NCBI RefSeq assembly: GCF_009765705.1
Contig: NZ_LMUX01000027.1
Coordinates: 115,575 to 179,574, forward strand
Direction of reading: 5' to 3'
DNA length: 64,000 nt
Origin: Burkholderia sp. L27(2015)
GTDB lineage: Bacteria; Pseudomonadota; Gammaproteobacteria; Burkholderiales; Burkholderiaceae
The notes under the pieces are model-generated. The model was not told the DNA's origin and made no database searches. It saw only the letters and a list, made by a program, of their open reading frames with translations. Below are positions 28,410 to 39,663 of this stretch, in pieces; position 1 is the stretch's first letter, and every line of letters starts with the position of its first letter. The position numbers were made by a program, and so were the translations under genes.

Positions 28410-29765
28410 TTATTCGTACGTGTTCAGTACATATTCCAGCGTCGCGCGTGTGCGCCAGGCCAGGAGTTCGAGCTCAGTATCGGTCAGCACATACGGCGGC
28501 ATAAAGTACACGGTGCGCCCGATTGGGCGAATCATCAATTCGTGACGCAAGCCGGTTTCGAAAAAACGTCGTGCAAAAGCGCCTGCCGCCTGCGCACTGA
28601 CTTGCTGGCCGAGTTGTACGTCGAAGGCAAAAATGGTGCCGCTTTGCCGCAGGTGGCGCACCTTGGGGTGGCTCGCGAGCGGCGCCATATGCTTGGCCAG
28701 CGTCGCGGACTTCGCACGATTGCTTGCCAGCACGTCTTCGTTCTTGAACAGGTCCAGCGTGGCTAGCGCGGCGGTGCAGGCGAGCGGGTTGCCCGTGTAC
28801 GAGTGCGAGTGCAGGAAGCCGCGGGCGACCTCGTCGTCGTAGAACGCTTCGTAAATCGAGTCGCGCACGAGCACCACCGACAAGGGCAGGTAACCGCCAC
28901 TGATGCCCTTGGATAGACACAGCAGATCGGGCCAAACACCGGCCTGCTCCGACGCGAAAAACGTGCCGGTGCGCCCGCACCCGACCGCGATTTCGTCGGC
29001 AATCAGATGCACGCCGTATTGGTCGCACAGCGCGCGCAGGCCGCTCAGATACGACGGGTGATACATCGCCATGCCGGCCGCGCATTGCACCAGCGGCTCG
29101 ACGATGATAGCCGCGAGTTGCTCGTGGCGCGCTTCGAACAGTGCGCGCACTTCGGTTAGCGCGCGCGCGGCTACGTCCGCGCTGCTTTCGCCGGGCTGCG
29201 CGCCGCGCGCATCGGGCGATGCAACCAGGTGGGCCCGACGCAGCAGCGGGTCATAGGCATCGCGAAATAGCGCGACATCCGTCACCCCAAGCGCGCCTAT
29301 CGTCTCGCCGTGATAACTATGAGCGAGGCAGACGAATTCCTGCTTGGCCGTTTTGCCATGATTGCGCCAATAGTGGAAGCTCATTTTCAGCGCGATCTCG
29401 ACTGCCGACGCGCCATCGCTCGCGTAAAACGCGTGGCCGAGTACGCCACCCGTAAGTGCTGCCAGCCGCTCGGAAAGTTCGACTACCGGCTGGTGCGTGC
29501 AACCGGCCAGCATCGTGTGTTCGAGCGTATCGATTTGGGCTTTGAGCGCGGCGCCGATGACCGGGTTCGCGTGCCCGAACAAGTTGACCCACCAGGAGCT
29601 GATCGCGTCCAGATAACGATTGCCGTCGAAATCGTACAGCCAGGCGCCGGCCCCGCGCGCGATCGCCAGCGGCGGCGTCTGCTCGTGCTGTTTCATTTGC
29701 GTGCACGGATGCCAGACCGAGGCAAGGCTGCGGTCCGCCCACTCTTTGGATTGGTGCTTGTTCAC
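28410..29765 (-). CDS. bioA: Adenosylmethionine-8-amino-7-oxononanoate aminotransferase
   Basis: BioA transfers the amino group of SAM to 8-amino-7-oxononanoate. The 451-residue class III aminotransferase has [30 protein letters not shown], the Asp of [21 protein letters not shown], and the PLP Lys in [13 protein letters not shown]. It is the first gene of the biotin operon, 51 bases after the liuC stop, so it may be read from the liu transcript as well as from its own promoter. No BirA operator was recognised. Confidence 0.95.
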   Translation of the reverse strand: MNKHQSKEWADRSLASVWHPCTQMKQHEQTPPLAIARGAGAWLYDFDGNRYLDAISSWWVNLFGHANPVIGAALKAQIDTLEHTMLAGCTHQPVVELSERLAALTGGVLGHAFYASDGASAVEIALKMSFHYWRNHGKTAKQEFVCLAHSYHGETIGALGVTDVALFRDAYDPLLRRAHLVASPDARGAQPGESSADVAARALTEVRALFEARHEQLAAIIVEPLVQCAAGMAMYHPSYLSGLRALCDQYGVHLIADEIAVGCGRTGTFFASEQAGVWPDLLCLSKGISGGYLPLSVVLVRDSIYEAFYDDEVARGFLHSHSYTGNPLACTAALATLDLFKNEDVLASNRAKSATLAKHMAPLASHPKVRHLRQSGTIFAFDVQLGQQVSAQAAGAFARRFFETGLRHELMIRPIGRTVYFMPPYVLTDTELELLAWRTRATLEYVLNTYE

Positions 29766-29816
29766 ATCGAATCCTATCTCAAAAAACGGCTATACAAAGC
29801 AAAGTGCAAGGCGACA

Positions 29817-30614
29817 TCACGTCGCCAACCAATTCGGTTTGCGCTTTTCCAGAAAACTGGCAATACCTTCACGGCCCTCGTCACTGGCACGTATCCGCGC
29901 GATGCGATCCGCCGTGTCCCACATCAACGCGGTATCGATAGGGCGGTGCGCCAAATCGATCACCAGCCGTTTGCATTCGCTCACTGCGCTCGGGCCGTTG
30001 GCGGCCAGCGTGCGAGCGATTTCACCCACCGCCGCCTCCAGTACATCGGCCGGCACCACCTGATGCAACATCCCGATCTGCGCGCCGTAGGCCGCGCCAA
30101 AGCGCTCGGCCGTCACAAAATACCGGCGCGCTGCTTGCTCGCCCATGACCCGGATCACATACGGTGCGATCGTCGCGGGCATCAGTCCGAGGCGCGCTTC
30201 AGACAGGCAAAACTGCGCGTGATCGGCGGCGATCGCGATATCGCAAGCCGCCAACAAGCCCATGCCGCCTGCATACGTGTCGCCCTGGACTTGCGCGATA
30301 ACCGGCTTGGAGCAGCGGTATATCGTGTTCAGCATCGTCGCCAGCGCGAGCGCATCGGCGCGGTTTTCAGCGTCGGTGTAGCCGGACATGCGCTTCATCC
30401 AGTTCAGATCGGCGCCGGCGCAAAACGACGGGCCGTTCGCGGCGAGTATCACCACGCGCACTTGACCATTGGCATCGAGTTCGCTGAATACCTGTGTCAA
30501 CTCGGCAATCGTCATCTCGTCGAACGCGTTGCGTATCTCCGGGCGGTTCAAGGTGACCTGAGCCACGTGCGGTAGCCGGTCGTCGTGCGTCAGCGTGATC
30601 CGTTCGTAACTCAT
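29817..30614 (-). CDS. liuC: Methylglutaconyl-CoA hydratase (crotonase family)
   Basis: The 265-residue crotonase hydrates 3-methylglutaconyl-CoA to HMG-CoA in leucine breakdown. Visible are the oxyanion-forming GPSFCAGADLNWMKRM, GDTYAGGMGLLAACDIAIA and SEARLGLMPATIAPYV. AAGGAG lies upstream of the ATG. The generic enoyl-CoA hydratase annotation would also fit by sequence; the liu context sets the specific name. Confidence 0.93.
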   Translation of the reverse strand: MSYERITLTHDDRLPHVAQVTLNRPEIRNAFDEMTIAELTQVFSELDANGQVRVVILAANGPSFCAGADLNWMKRMSGYTDAENRADALALATMLNTIYRCSKPVIAQVQGDTYAGGMGLLAACDIAIAADHAQFCLSEARLGLMPATIAPYVIRVMGEQAARRYFVTAERFGAAYGAQIGMLHQVVPADVLEAAVGEIARTLAANGPSAVSECKRLVIDLAHRPIDTALMWDTADRIARIRASDEGREGIASFLEKRKPNWLAT

Positions 30615-31008
30615 GGTGTGTCTTGCTCCTTATGTTGGCACTGAGTGTGTTGCAGATCAGACTTGAACATCCAACATCTGCAGCCAGCCCCAGCATCCAG
30701 CTTCGGCACTGTGCGTCAGCATGACGCCCTTGCGGGCGGAAATGCGTGGCCAAATGATCGATTATCTTAAAAAAGACGGACTTGCGGGCGATCCGTCTCC
30801 TCGTTTACCCGCTGCCACTCGCGGGTCGAGCGGTGCGGCGCGCGCTCGTTTCGGTTACTGCGCGCTTCATTCGCGTAAAACGCAATAAAAACCCGTTACT
30901 TTGCGCAAAGAGGGCTCTGGGCAAACCGGCCTGTCCGCGACGCACTAGCGGCACACTCGCGACGCAAGCGCGGCCTGCCCGCTCCGCCTGCCCCCCGCCT
31001 GTCCCCGT
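30615..31008. other. 394-bp intergenic region between liuB and liuC
   Basis: The region lies within a same-strand block. It holds a small hairpin (GACGGA/TCCGTC near 30776-30798) and no supported ORF. The gap suggests liuC and the genes after it may have their own promoter. Confidence 0.4.
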
Positions 31009-32616
31009 TTACATGCGGAATAGGCCAAAACGCGTTTCCGCGATCGGCGCATTCAACGCCGCCGATAAGCCCAGACCCAGCACATTGCGGGTTTCGGCCG
31101 GGTCGATCACGCCATCGTCCCACAGCCGCGCGCTGGCGTAATACGGATGCCCTTGCGCTTCGTACTGGTCGCGGATCGGCGCCTTGAACGCCTCTTCCTG
31201 CTCGGCGCTCCAACTTTGCCCTTTCGCTTCCAAACCGTCGCGCCGTACGGTCGCCAGCACCGAAGCCGCCTGTTCTCCGCCCATCACCGAGATGCGCGCG
31301 TTCGGCCACATCCACAGGAAACGTGGCGAATACGCGCGCCCGCACATGCCATAGTTGCCCGCGCCGAACGAGCCGCCGATGATCACCGTGAACTTCGGTA
31401 CCTTGGCAGTCGCCACGGCGGTCACCATCTTGGCGCCGTTGCGCGCGATGCCCTCGTTCTCGTATTTACGCCCGACCATGAAGCCGGTGATGTTTTGCAA
31501 GAAAATCAGCGGGATCTTGCGTTGGCAGCATAGCTCGATGAAGTGCGCACCCTTGAGCGCAGATTCGGAAAACAGGATGCCGTTGTTCGCGATAATGCCG
31601 ACCGGATAACCCCACAGATGCGCAAAGCCGCACACCAGTGTCGTGCCGTAACGCGCCTTGAATTCATCGAATGCAGAATCGTCGACGAGCCGGGCGATGA
31701 TCTCGCGGATATCGAAGGGCTTGCGCGTATCGACCGGAATCACGCCGTAGACGCTTCTCGGGTCGAAGCGCGGCGGCAGCGGTTCGCGCACTTGCAGCGT
31801 GGTCGGCTTGGTGCGGTTAAGGTTGGCGACGATACTGCGAGCAATTTTGAGCGCATGAGCGTCGTTCTGCGCGAGGTGATCGACCACGCCCGACAAGCGA
31901 GTATGAACGTCGCCGCCGCCCAGATCTTCCGCGGTCACCACTTCGCCGGTCGCGGCTTTCACGAGCGGCGGGCCGCCCAGGAAAATCGTGCCCTGGTCCT
32001 TGACGATGATGGACTCGTCGCTCATCGCGGGGACATAGGCGCCGCCCGCCGTGCAGGAACCCATCACCACCGCAATTTGCGGGATGCCTTCAGCCGATAG
32101 ATTGGCCTGGTTGAAAAAGATCCGGCCGAAGTGATCGCGGTCGGGGAACACCTCGTCCTGATTGGGCAGGTTGGCGCCGCCTGAGTCCACGAGATAGACG
32201 CAGGGCAGGCAGTTTTCGGCGGCGATTTCCTGCGCGCGTACGTGCTTTTTGACGGTAATCGGGTAATACGTGCCGCCCTTGACGGTAGCGTCGTTGCAGA
32301 CGATCACGCATTCCTGGCCGGAGATCCGTCCGATGCCGGTGATGATGCCGGCGCCGGGCGCATCGTCGTTGTACATGCCGTAGGCCGCCAACTGGGAAAA
32401 CTCCAGGAAGGGCGTGCCCGGATCGATCAACTGCGCGACACGTTCGCGCGGCAGCAGCTTGCCGCGTCCCAGGTGCTTCTGGCGCGCGGCTTCGCCGCCG
32501 CCGGCCGACAGCGTGGCGACTCGCTGGTACAGGTCGTCGACCAAGGCCTGCATGGCCGTGGTGTTGGTGTGAAAATCGTCGGAGCGAACGTTGAGCTGCG
32601 TTTCTAGTATCGGCAT
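31009..32616 (-). CDS. liuB: Methylcrotonyl-CoA carboxylase beta (carboxyltransferase) subunit
   Basis: The 535-residue protein moves the carboxyl group from biotin to 3-methylcrotonyl-CoA. It has both carboxyltransferase halves: the N-terminal CoA-binding part ([40 protein letters not shown]) and the C-terminal biotin part ([59 protein letters not shown]). It partners with the alpha subunit LiuD, which here is separated by liuC and the whole bio operon. The ribosome binding site is weak. Confidence 0.95.
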   Translation of the reverse strand: MPILETQLNVRSDDFHTNTTAMQALVDDLYQRVATLSAGGGEAARQKHLGRGKLLPRERVAQLIDPGTPFLEFSQLAAYGMYNDDAPGAGIITGIGRISGQECVIVCNDATVKGGTYYPITVKKHVRAQEIAAENCLPCVYLVDSGGANLPNQDEVFPDRDHFGRIFFNQANLSAEGIPQIAVVMGSCTAGGAYVPAMSDESIIVKDQGTIFLGGPPLVKAATGEVVTAEDLGGGDVHTRLSGVVDHLAQNDAHALKIARSIVANLNRTKPTTLQVREPLPPRFDPRSVYGVIPVDTRKPFDIREIIARLVDDSAFDEFKARYGTTLVCGFAHLWGYPVGIIANNGILFSESALKGAHFIELCCQRKIPLIFLQNITGFMVGRKYENEGIARNGAKMVTAVATAKVPKFTVIIGGSFGAGNYGMCGRAYSPRFLWMWPNARISVMGGEQAASVLATVRRDGLEAKGQSWSAEQEEAFKAPIRDQYEAQGHPYYASARLWDDGVIDPAETRNVLGLGLSAALNAPIAETRFGLFRM

Positions 32617-32718
32617 AAGAGTCTTAGCAAAAATTCCCGCTTAATGTGCAGTTCGGCGCGGTTCGGGCACCGTCAAGATGCGCCGCAACGTTGGCGCACA
32701 CCGGGAGCGAACAGAGAT

Positions 32719-33147
32719 TCACGTCAGAAGATCGCCATCGACGTAGCGCCACTGGTCGCCAGTGCGCTCGAAGCGGCTTACTTCATGCAGGCGGTGCGCG
32801 CGACCGCCTATTTTGTAGCGCGCGATAAATTCGACCTCCGCATGCGTGGCATCGAGCTGCGCACTGCGCTTTACGCTCAGGCCAAGCCAATGGGTTTTCT
32901 GGCCGGCGTCGACGCCGGCCTCCAGGTCGACCGGGCAGGTGTCGGGATGCCAGGTCTGGCGCAAGTACGTATGAGCCTGCAGCACATAGGCGGTATAGCG
33001 CGAGCGCATCAGCTCGCTAGCGTCGTGCGCGGGGAGCTGCCCATCGATGAGCCGGCCGCAACATTGATCGTAAGACGCACCCACTGGCTGACCGCCGCAA
33101 GGGCAGGTGGCGGATGCGCTTTCGAGCCGCGCCTGCGCCGTTACCAC
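32719..33147 (-). CDS. YchJ family protein (UPF0225, zinc-binding SEC-C type)
   Basis: The 142-residue protein has the CPCGG and CCGRLIDG Cys motifs near the N-terminus and the SRYTAYVL, YLRQTWHP core of YchJ proteins, a NTF2-like fold of unknown function. The start is GTG at 33147, overlapping the stop of the upstream SDR by seven bases. The longer frame upstream of this start is only the shadow of that SDR. Confidence 0.85.
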   Translation of the reverse strand: MVTAQARLESASATCPCGGQPVGASYDQCCGRLIDGQLPAHDASELMRSRYTAYVLQAHTYLRQTWHPDTCPVDLEAGVDAGQKTHWLGLSVKRSAQLDATHAEVEFIARYKIGGRAHRLHEVSRFERTGDQWRYVDGDLLT

Positions 33148-33809
33148 GGCAACACCTGACCGTCGTATCGTTTGAACGCGCCATTGTCCTCGCGGGTCGC
33201 TGCGGCGATTACCTGTCGCATGCCGCTTACGCTGTCTTCGATCGCCAGCGCCCCACCCTCGCCGCCCATATCGGTGCGTACCCAGCCTGGGTGTAGGGTA
33301 AGGCAGGTCGCGGTTTTCGCTTCCAGCGCGGCGCAACCCAGCACGGCGTTCAATGCGGCCTTGCTGGCGCGATACAACCACCCCGTGGTGCCGGTGGCAC
33401 TGCCGATACTGGCCATCACGCTGGAGAGCACCACCAGCTTGCCGGATGCCGCTTCGACCAGCGGCAGCAGGATCGGAATCATCTGCATCGGCGCGCGCAC
33501 GTTGGTATGCATGACGGTGTCGAAATCGCGATCACTCACGACCTCGACACCCTCGGTTCGCGGACCGAACACCCCTGACACCAACAGCGCGAGGTCCAGC
33601 GTTTCGCCGTCCAGTTGCCAGGCAAGCCCCGCGATCTGCTCGGCTTGCGTGACATCGAGAAAGAAGCTTTGCGCGCCCAACGCTTCCACGGCCTTGGCGG
33701 CTGCGTCATCACGTACGGTTGCCAGCACACGCCAGCCGGCCGCGCTGTACTGCCGCACAAATTCGAGACCGAGGCCGCGCGATGCGCCGACTACTAAAAC
33801 AGATTTCAT
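33141..33809 (-). CDS. Short-chain dehydrogenase/reductase
   Basis: The 222-residue classical SDR has the nucleotide-binding motif VGASRGLGLEF and the active-site YRASKAALN with its Tyr and Lys. Ser precedes in VLSSVMASI. It is a typical C-factor-like or carbonyl reductase SDR with unknown substrate. Its stop overlaps ychJ, so the two are likely co-translated. It lies within the liu block without a known step to perform there. Confidence 0.87.
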   Translation of the reverse strand: MKSVLVVGASRGLGLEFVRQYSAAGWRVLATVRDDAAAKAVEALGAQSFFLDVTQAEQIAGLAWQLDGETLDLALLVSGVFGPRTEGVEVVSDRDFDTVMHTNVRAPMQMIPILLPLVEAASGKLVVLSSVMASIGSATGTTGWLYRASKAALNAVLGCAALEAKTATCLTLHPGWVRTDMGGEGGALAIEDSVSGMRQVIAAATREDNGAFKRYDGQVLPW

Positions 33810-33843
33810 GAAAGCAGGTCTTGTCTTAAGGTTAGGGTTTGCT

Positions 33844-35031
33844 TTAGAACAATTCCAGCGCCATCGCGGTGGCTTCGCCGCCGCCTATGCACAGGCTCGC
33901 GACGCCGCGCCGCGCGCCTTGTTTGCGCAGCGCGCCCAGCAAGGTCACCAGAATCCGCGCGCCGGACGCACCGATCGGATGGCCTAATGCGCAGGCACCG
34001 CCGTGGATGTTGACCTTTTCGTGCGGCAGCTTGTGCTCGTGCATGGCCGCCATCGCAACCACCGCGAATGCTTCGTTGATTTCGAACAAATCCACCTGCT
34101 CGGCGCGCCAGCCGGTCTTGTCGAACAGCTTGCGCAGCGCGCCTACCGGCGCGGTGGTGAATAAATTCGGTTCCTGCGCGAAGCTCGCATGCCCCACCAC
34201 GCGCGCGAGCGGGTTGAGCCCCAACTGCTCGGCTTTCGATGCCCGCATCATGACGAGCGCCGCGGCACCGTCGGAAATCGACGACGAGTTGGCGGCCGTC
34301 ACGGTGCCATCCTTGGCGAACGCGGGTTTGAGCTGCGTAATCTTTTCCGGGTTGGCGTTGGCGGGTTGTTCGTCGTGCTTCACGATCACGTCGCCTTTCT
34401 TGCCGCTCACGGTCACCGGTGCAATTTCCCAGTCGAACGAACCGTCCTCATTGGCGAGCTTGGCGCGACGCAGCGATTCGATCGCGTACGCATCCTGCGC
34501 GGCGCGACTGAATTGATACTGACCCGCGCAAGCCTCGGCGAACACGCCCATCAAGCGGCCTTTTTCGTACGCGTCTTCGAGGCCGTCGAGAAACATGTGA
34601 TCGAGCACCTGGCCGTGGCCCATGCGCATGCCGCTGCGCGCCTTGGGCAGCAGGTAAGGAGCGTTGGTCATGCTTTCCATGCCGCCGGCGATCACCACGT
34701 CCACCGAGCCCGCGGCCAGCATGTCGTGGGCGAACATCGCCGCGCGCATGCCTGAGCCGCACATTTTATTGACGGTGGTGGCGCCGGTCGCCAGCGGCAG
34801 GCCCGCGCCCAGCGTAGCCTGGCGTGCCGGCGCTTGGCCCTGGCCCGCGGGCAGCACGCAGCCGAACACCACTTCATCGATCTGCGCCGGTTGCAAGCCG
34901 GCACGTTCGAGCGCGGCGCGTATCGCAACGGCGCCGAGCTGGGGCGCAGTCACGGACGCGAAGTCGCCCTGAAAGCCGCCAATCGGCGTGCGGGCGGCGG
35001 CAGTAATCACAATGGGATCGTGCTGGGTCAT
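33844..35031 (-). CDS. Acetyl-CoA C-acetyltransferase (thiolase)
   Basis: The 395-residue thiolase has the nucleophile Cys in NKMCGSGMRAA, the His of GGACALGHPIGASGARI and the second Cys in SLCIGGGEATAM. It cleaves acetoacetyl-CoA to acetyl-CoA or runs in reverse. GGAGA precedes the ATG at 35031, preferred over a start six codons earlier. Next to the liu genes, it would process acetoacetate produced by LiuE once activated to its CoA ester. No CoA-transferase for that step is in the window. Confidence 0.93.
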   Translation of the reverse strand: MTQHDPIVITAAARTPIGGFQGDFASVTAPQLGAVAIRAALERAGLQPAQIDEVVFGCVLPAGQGQAPARQATLGAGLPLATGATTVNKMCGSGMRAAMFAHDMLAAGSVDVVIAGGMESMTNAPYLLPKARSGMRMGHGQVLDHMFLDGLEDAYEKGRLMGVFAEACAGQYQFSRAAQDAYAIESLRRAKLANEDGSFDWEIAPVTVSGKKGDVIVKHDEQPANANPEKITQLKPAFAKDGTVTAANSSSISDGAAALVMMRASKAEQLGLNPLARVVGHASFAQEPNLFTTAPVGALRKLFDKTGWRAEQVDLFEINEAFAVVAMAAMHEHKLPHEKVNIHGGACALGHPIGASGARILVTLLGALRKQGARRGVASLCIGGGEATAMALELF

Positions 35032-35100
35032 GTTGGTCTCCTTGCGCAATCAGCGTGGGCTATGCGGTTGTCGATAGCGGCTGCTGCAAATAACAATGGG

Positions 35101-35880
35101 TTAGTCCGCCTGGCGTGATTCGCCGGCGTTGTATTGGTCTTGCCGATGATGGTGGTCGCCACCGCGCTTGCCCAGGTTGTCGATACAGACGGCATAGGTC
35201 GTATCGAGTGCGGCAGCTTCGCTGACCGTCATACCGAGGTCGCGGATCTTGCCGTCGTGTATGCCGTAGGCCCACGCATGCACGGTCACGTCCTGCTGGC
35301 GCGCCCACGCGTCTTGCACGATGGTGGTACGGCATACATTGACAGCTTGCTCGACGGCGTTGAACTCGACCAGGCGGCGATGGCGTACTTCGCCCATCGG
35401 CCAGTTCTCGAGCAGAGCCGCATGCTTTTCGTGGACGTCGTGAACGTGGCGCAACCAGTTGTCGGCCAGACCGACACGGTGGCCGAACAACGAAGCGCCC
35501 ACGCCCGAACAGCCATAGTGGCCCACCACCATGATGTGTTTGACCTTGAGCACATCGACGGCGAACTGTATGACCGACAAGCAGTTCAGGTCGGTATGAA
35601 CGACCACGTTGGCGATATTGCGATGCACGAACACTTCGCCCGGCGGCAGTCCGATAATCTGGTTCGCCGGCACGCGGGAGTCGGAGCAGCCGATCCATAA
35701 GAACTCGGGGGTTTGCTGCGCCACCAGCCGAGAAAAATAATCGGGATCGACGGAGAGCTTGCGCGTGACCCACGCTTCATTATTGCGGAACAGATGTTCG
35801 AGCGAATAATGCTGATGGGGGGCGGCCGATGTCTCTGGATTCGCCGATGGAGTCGATGCTGAGATGTCTTTGTCGGTCAT
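35101..35880 (-). CDS. Beta-class carbonic anhydrase
   Basis: The 259-residue protein has the zinc ligands Cys/Asp (WIGCSDSRVPANQI) and His/Cys (VGHYGCSGV) of beta-carbonic anhydrases. It interconverts CO2 and bicarbonate. The C-terminal 20 residues, rich in His and Gln, and the N-terminal Ser/Ala-rich stretch exceed the usual length. Two bases separate its ATG from the aceK stop. Beside a biotin-dependent carboxylase it would supply bicarbonate. Confidence 0.93.
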   Translation of the reverse strand: MTDKDISASTPSANPETSAAPHQHYSLEHLFRNNEAWVTRKLSVDPDYFSRLVAQQTPEFLWIGCSDSRVPANQIIGLPPGEVFVHRNIANVVVHTDLNCLSVIQFAVDVLKVKHIMVVGHYGCSGVGASLFGHRVGLADNWLRHVHDVHEKHAALLENWPMGEVRHRRLVEFNAVEQAVNVCRTTIVQDAWARQQDVTVHAWAYGIHDGKIRDLGMTVSEAAALDTTYAVCIDNLGKRGGDHHHRQDQYNAGESRQAD

Positions 35881-35882
35881 GA

Positions 35883-37787
35883 TTATGCGTGAACGTTAGT
35901 GTCGATGTTGATGTGCGAAGCGGTCGTCGCTGAGCCCGATGTGCCGGATGCACTTGACGCGAAGGCGGGCGACGATGATGCCAGGGTTGCCGATCGCGAG
36001 CGATCATGCGCCGCGCCGGCGAATTGCTGTGCATAGCGGCGCACGAAACGCAGCGCGCCATCGTAAGGGAAGTACTCCAGTGTCTCACCCTTCAGAATTC
36101 TATCCTTGTGAGTCTGCCACAACCCCGGGTCGAAGAAATCCGCATGATGCCGCATGAAGTGGCGGCGCACGCGCTCATCGCCGAGCAGGAACGTATCGTA
36201 CGTCTGCGGGAAAATATCGTGTGGCCCGACCGCGTACCAAGGCTCGCTCGACATCTCGTCTTCCTCGTTGCGAGCCACGGGCACCCGGCGCACATTGCAG
36301 TCGGTCAGGTATTCAATCTCGTCATAGTCGTAAAACACGACCCTGCCGTGGCGGGTTACGCCAAAGTTCTTGTACAGCATGTCGCCAGGAAAAATATTGG
36401 CCGAGATCAATTCCTTGATCGCGTTGCCATATTCGATGATGCCATGCTCGACCTGCGCATCGCTGCCTTCCTGCAAATAGATATTGAGCGGAATCATGCG
36501 GCGCTCGATATATACGTGGCGAATCACGATATTGTCGTCTTCATACTCGATCATCGACGGCGCGTCGCGTTCGAGCTCGCGTATCAGCGCGTTGTCCAGC
36601 CTCGACAGCGGCAGCGCGACACTCGAGTATTCGAGCGTGTCGGCCATGCGACCGAGGCGGTCGTGCTGTTTGACCAGCACATACTTGCTTTCGACCTGCT
36701 CACGGGTGGTCTCCTTGGGCGGCGGAAACACATCCTTGATGATCTTGAAGACGTAAGGAAACGAGGGCAGCGTAAATACCAGCATCACCATGCCCTTGAT
36801 GCCGGGCGCGATGACAAACTTATCGCTCGAATGTGACAGATGGTGAAGCAGGTCGCGGTAGAACAAATTCTTGCCCTGCTTTTGCAAACCGACCGACGTG
36901 TAGAGTTCGGCGTTGGATTTGCCCGGCATCAGCGTGCGCAGGAATTCCACATGCGCCGAAGGCACTCCCATGTCCACCAGGAAGTACGAGTAAGAAAAGC
37001 TGAACAGGATAAGCAGTTGTTCGCGCTTGAATAGGGCGGTGTCGATGACCAGCCCGTTTTGCCCGAAGTGCCGGATCGGCAGCACGAAGGGCATGACTTG
37101 ATCGCCGTTGATGATGCGGCCGATCACATAAGCGGCCTGATTGCGAAAGTAGAGCGAGGACAGCACATGAATCTGGAAATTGGGCTTGGCATCGATTTCG
37201 CCATATTCCTCGTGCAGCGCCTGAATCACGCATGCGACGTCGCGTCGCAAATCGTCGAACGGCAAATCGAGCTGGAAATTGGTGATGACGCGTTCGAGCG
37301 TGGGCGATAGGCCGTCGCGTTCCAGGTAGTAGGCGCGATAGGTCGGTTTGGCGGCGGGTTCGTCGTTCTCGATGTATTCGGTCGATACCGCCGGACGCAC
37401 GAAAATGAAATCGTTATTGAAGTAAGAACGATGCAGGATTCTGCAGCATACCGAATTGAAAAACGTTTCGGCGCATTCGGGCTGGCGGTGGTGGATCAGC
37501 AGACCGATGAAATGCAGTTTGATCTGCTGCCATATTTCCGAGTCCAGATTTTCTGCGTCGTACTTATCGACCAACGCATGCGTGCATTCGCGCACGCGCT
37601 CGTCATACGAGGCGATCCGCTCGCGCGACAGGCGCTGCATGCCCAACCAGTCGCGGCGCTCGAACACCTGCATGGCGTTGAGCGCGGCTTCCCCAAAAAT
37701 ACGATAGTGACGGTCGAAACCGTCGAGTATCGTCTGCGCCGCATCGAAACCGATTTGCGATGACAGAAGTTTGGGAAATGGATACAT
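35883..37787 (-). CDS. aceK: Isocitrate dehydrogenase kinase/phosphatase
   Basis: AceK phosphorylates and dephosphorylates isocitrate dehydrogenase, setting flow between the TCA cycle and the glyoxylate shunt. The 634-residue protein has the N-terminal helical regulatory domain and kinase domain: [26 protein letters not shown], the [30 protein letters not shown] catalytic stretch. The C-terminus has an Ala/Ser-rich tail beyond the usual end. Acetyl-CoA from leucine requires the shunt for growth, which fits its place here. The ribosome binding site is weak. Confidence 0.94.
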   Translation of the reverse strand: MYPFPKLLSSQIGFDAAQTILDGFDRHYRIFGEAALNAMQVFERRDWLGMQRLSRERIASYDERVRECTHALVDKYDAENLDSEIWQQIKLHFIGLLIHHRQPECAETFFNSVCCRILHRSYFNNDFIFVRPAVSTEYIENDEPAAKPTYRAYYLERDGLSPTLERVITNFQLDLPFDDLRRDVACVIQALHEEYGEIDAKPNFQIHVLSSLYFRNQAAYVIGRIINGDQVMPFVLPIRHFGQNGLVIDTALFKREQLLILFSFSYSYFLVDMGVPSAHVEFLRTLMPGKSNAELYTSVGLQKQGKNLFYRDLLHHLSHSSDKFVIAPGIKGMVMLVFTLPSFPYVFKIIKDVFPPPKETTREQVESKYVLVKQHDRLGRMADTLEYSSVALPLSRLDNALIRELERDAPSMIEYEDDNIVIRHVYIERRMIPLNIYLQEGSDAQVEHGIIEYGNAIKELISANIFPGDMLYKNFGVTRHGRVVFYDYDEIEYLTDCNVRRVPVARNEEDEMSSEPWYAVGPHDIFPQTYDTFLLGDERVRRHFMRHHADFFDPGLWQTHKDRILKGETLEYFPYDGALRFVRRYAQQFAGAAHDRSRSATLASSSPAFASSASGTSGSATTASHINIDTNVHA

Positions 37788-37855
37788 GCTGTGTCCAGGA
37801 ATGGGTCGCTGTGCCGTGGGATGTTGAGCGCGTCGCCGCTAGGCCTTGCTCGGGC

Positions 37856-39037
37856 TTAGAGCGTTTCGGCGAACAACTCGCGACCGATCAGCATACGGCG
37901 AATTTCGCTGGTGCCGGCGCCAATTTCGTATAACTTGGCATCGCGCCACAAGCGTCCGACCGGATATTCGTTGATGTAGCCGTTACCTCCCAGGATCTGG
38001 ATCGCTTCGCCGGCCATCCAGGTGGCTTTTTCCGCGGTGTACAAAATCACGCCGGCGCAGTCCTTGCGCACCTGCCGCACGTGCTCCGCGCCGATCGCGT
38101 CGAGCTGCTGCCCGACCGCGTATACATAGGCGCGGCACGCTTGCAAGGTGGTGTACATGTCGGCCACTTTGCCCTGAATCAACTGGAATTCGCCGATTGC
38201 CTGGCCGAATTGCTTGCGATCGTGGATATACGGCACGACAGAGTCCATGCAGGCCACCATGATGCCCAGCGGGCCACCGGCCAGGACTGCGCGTTCGTAG
38301 TCGAGGCCGCTCATCAGCACTTTGACGCCGCCATTGAGCGTGCCGAGGATGTTTTCGACCGGCACTTCGACGTTATTGAACACCAGTTCGCCGGTGTGCG
38401 AACCGCGCATTCCCAGTTTGTCGAGCTTTTGCGCCACCGAGAAACCTGCCATGCCTTTCTCGACGATAAACGCGGTCATGCCGCGCGAGCCGGCTTCCGG
38501 GTCGGTCTTCGCGTACACCACCAGCGTGTCGCAATCGGGGCCGTTGGTGATCCACATCTTGGTGCCGTTGAGCACGTAGTGGTCGCCTTTCTTGTCGGCG
38601 CGCAGCTTCATGCTGACAACATCCGAGCCGGCGTTGGGTTCGCTCATGGCGAGCGCGCCGATATGGTCGCCTGAAACCAGCTTGGGCAGGTATTTGCGCT
38701 TTTGGGCTTCGTTGCCGTTGCGGCGAATCTGGTTGACGCACAGGTTCGAATGCGCGCCGTACGACAGGCCGACCGACGCCGACGCGCGTGAAATCTCTTC
38801 CATCGCGATCATGTGCGCGAGGTAGCCCATATCGGAGCCGCCGTATTCCTCGGAAACGGTCATGCCGAGCACACCGAGGTCGCCGAGTTTTTTCCAGAGA
38901 TCCATCGGGAATTGGTCGGTGCGATCCATTTCGGCCGCGCGCGGCGCGATTTCCTTGGCGGCGAAATGGCTGACCGTTTCGCGCAACATTTCGACGTCTT
39001 CGCCCAAGGAAAATTTCAGGCCGGGTAGCTCAATCAT
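37856..39037 (-). CDS. liuA: Isovaleryl-CoA dehydrogenase
   Basis: This flavoenzyme makes 3-methylcrotonyl-CoA from isovaleryl-CoA, the first liu-specific step. The 393-residue protein has [16 protein letters not shown] (FAD binding), [11 protein letters not shown], and the catalytic Glu in [14 protein letters not shown], which is placed as in isovaleryl-CoA dehydrogenases rather than in the C-terminal position of medium-chain enzymes. GGAGA lies before the ATG at 39037. First enzyme gene after liuR. Confidence 0.95.
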   Translation of the reverse strand: MIELPGLKFSLGEDVEMLRETVSHFAAKEIAPRAAEMDRTDQFPMDLWKKLGDLGVLGMTVSEEYGGSDMGYLAHMIAMEEISRASASVGLSYGAHSNLCVNQIRRNGNEAQKRKYLPKLVSGDHIGALAMSEPNAGSDVVSMKLRADKKGDHYVLNGTKMWITNGPDCDTLVVYAKTDPEAGSRGMTAFIVEKGMAGFSVAQKLDKLGMRGSHTGELVFNNVEVPVENILGTLNGGVKVLMSGLDYERAVLAGGPLGIMVACMDSVVPYIHDRKQFGQAIGEFQLIQGKVADMYTTLQACRAYVYAVGQQLDAIGAEHVRQVRKDCAGVILYTAEKATWMAGEAIQILGGNGYINEYPVGRLWRDAKLYEIGAGTSEIRRMLIGRELFAETL

Positions 39038-39150
39038 GGTTGTCTCCAATGCAAAGTGTGAGTTTTAAGGGGGCGTTCGGGCCCGCTTGAATCTGCTAAC
39101 GGATCTGCCTGAGTCCGCTTAGTTTTGTTTAAACATGCTCGAATCGCGCA

Positions 39151-39585
39151 TTAAGCGGTGCTGGGTTCTCGATGGTTGGCAAGCAATGTGCGGCATTGCG
39201 CTTCGTATTGGTCGAGCTCCGCAAGCGTTGCGGTCAGGTCTTCGAGTTGCCGCTCCAGTACCTGGCGTTGCGACGCCAGTGAATCGAGGAACGCAGTAAG
39301 CTGAGGGAGGGTGTCGCCGGGCGATTCGTACAGATCGAGCAATTGCTTGATTTCGAGCAGCGAAAAGCCCAGCCGCTTGCCGCGCAGCGTCAATTTAAGG
39401 CGGGTGCGGTCGCGCGGCGTGTAGATTCTGCGCAGGCCGCCGGAGCCTTCCCGGGTAGGGGCCAGCAGCCCCTGATCCTCGTAGAAGCGGATGGCGCGAG
39501 TGGTTATGTCGAATTCGCGGGCCAAATCCGTGATTGTGTAGTGAGTCCTCACTACGTCGGCAACGCCTGAAGCGCGGTCGTTCAT
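39151..39585 (-). CDS. liuR: MerR-family regulator of leucine degradation
   Basis: The 144-residue protein has a MerR winged helix at its N-terminus (YTITDLAREFDITTRAIRFYEDQGLLAP ... RIYTPRDRTRLKLTLRGKRLGFSLLEI) and a coiled coil that ends in EAQCRTLL. This is the LiuR type known to repress liu genes. The ATG at 39585 has GAGGAG upstream. It heads the liuA direction and lies 80 bases from a perfect AACGTT palindromic site. Confidence 0.92.
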   Translation of the reverse strand: MNDRASGVADVVRTHYTITDLAREFDITTRAIRFYEDQGLLAPTREGSGGLRRIYTPRDRTRLKLTLRGKRLGFSLLEIKQLLDLYESPGDTLPQLTAFLDSLASQRQVLERQLEDLTATLAELDQYEAQCRTLLANHREPSTA

Positions 39586-39663
39586 CGATGGTCTCCTCGA
39601 AGAACCGATTTTTAACGGGCGCCTGTCGCTTTGCATGGTGCCAGCGGCCAAAGGCGCTACAAT

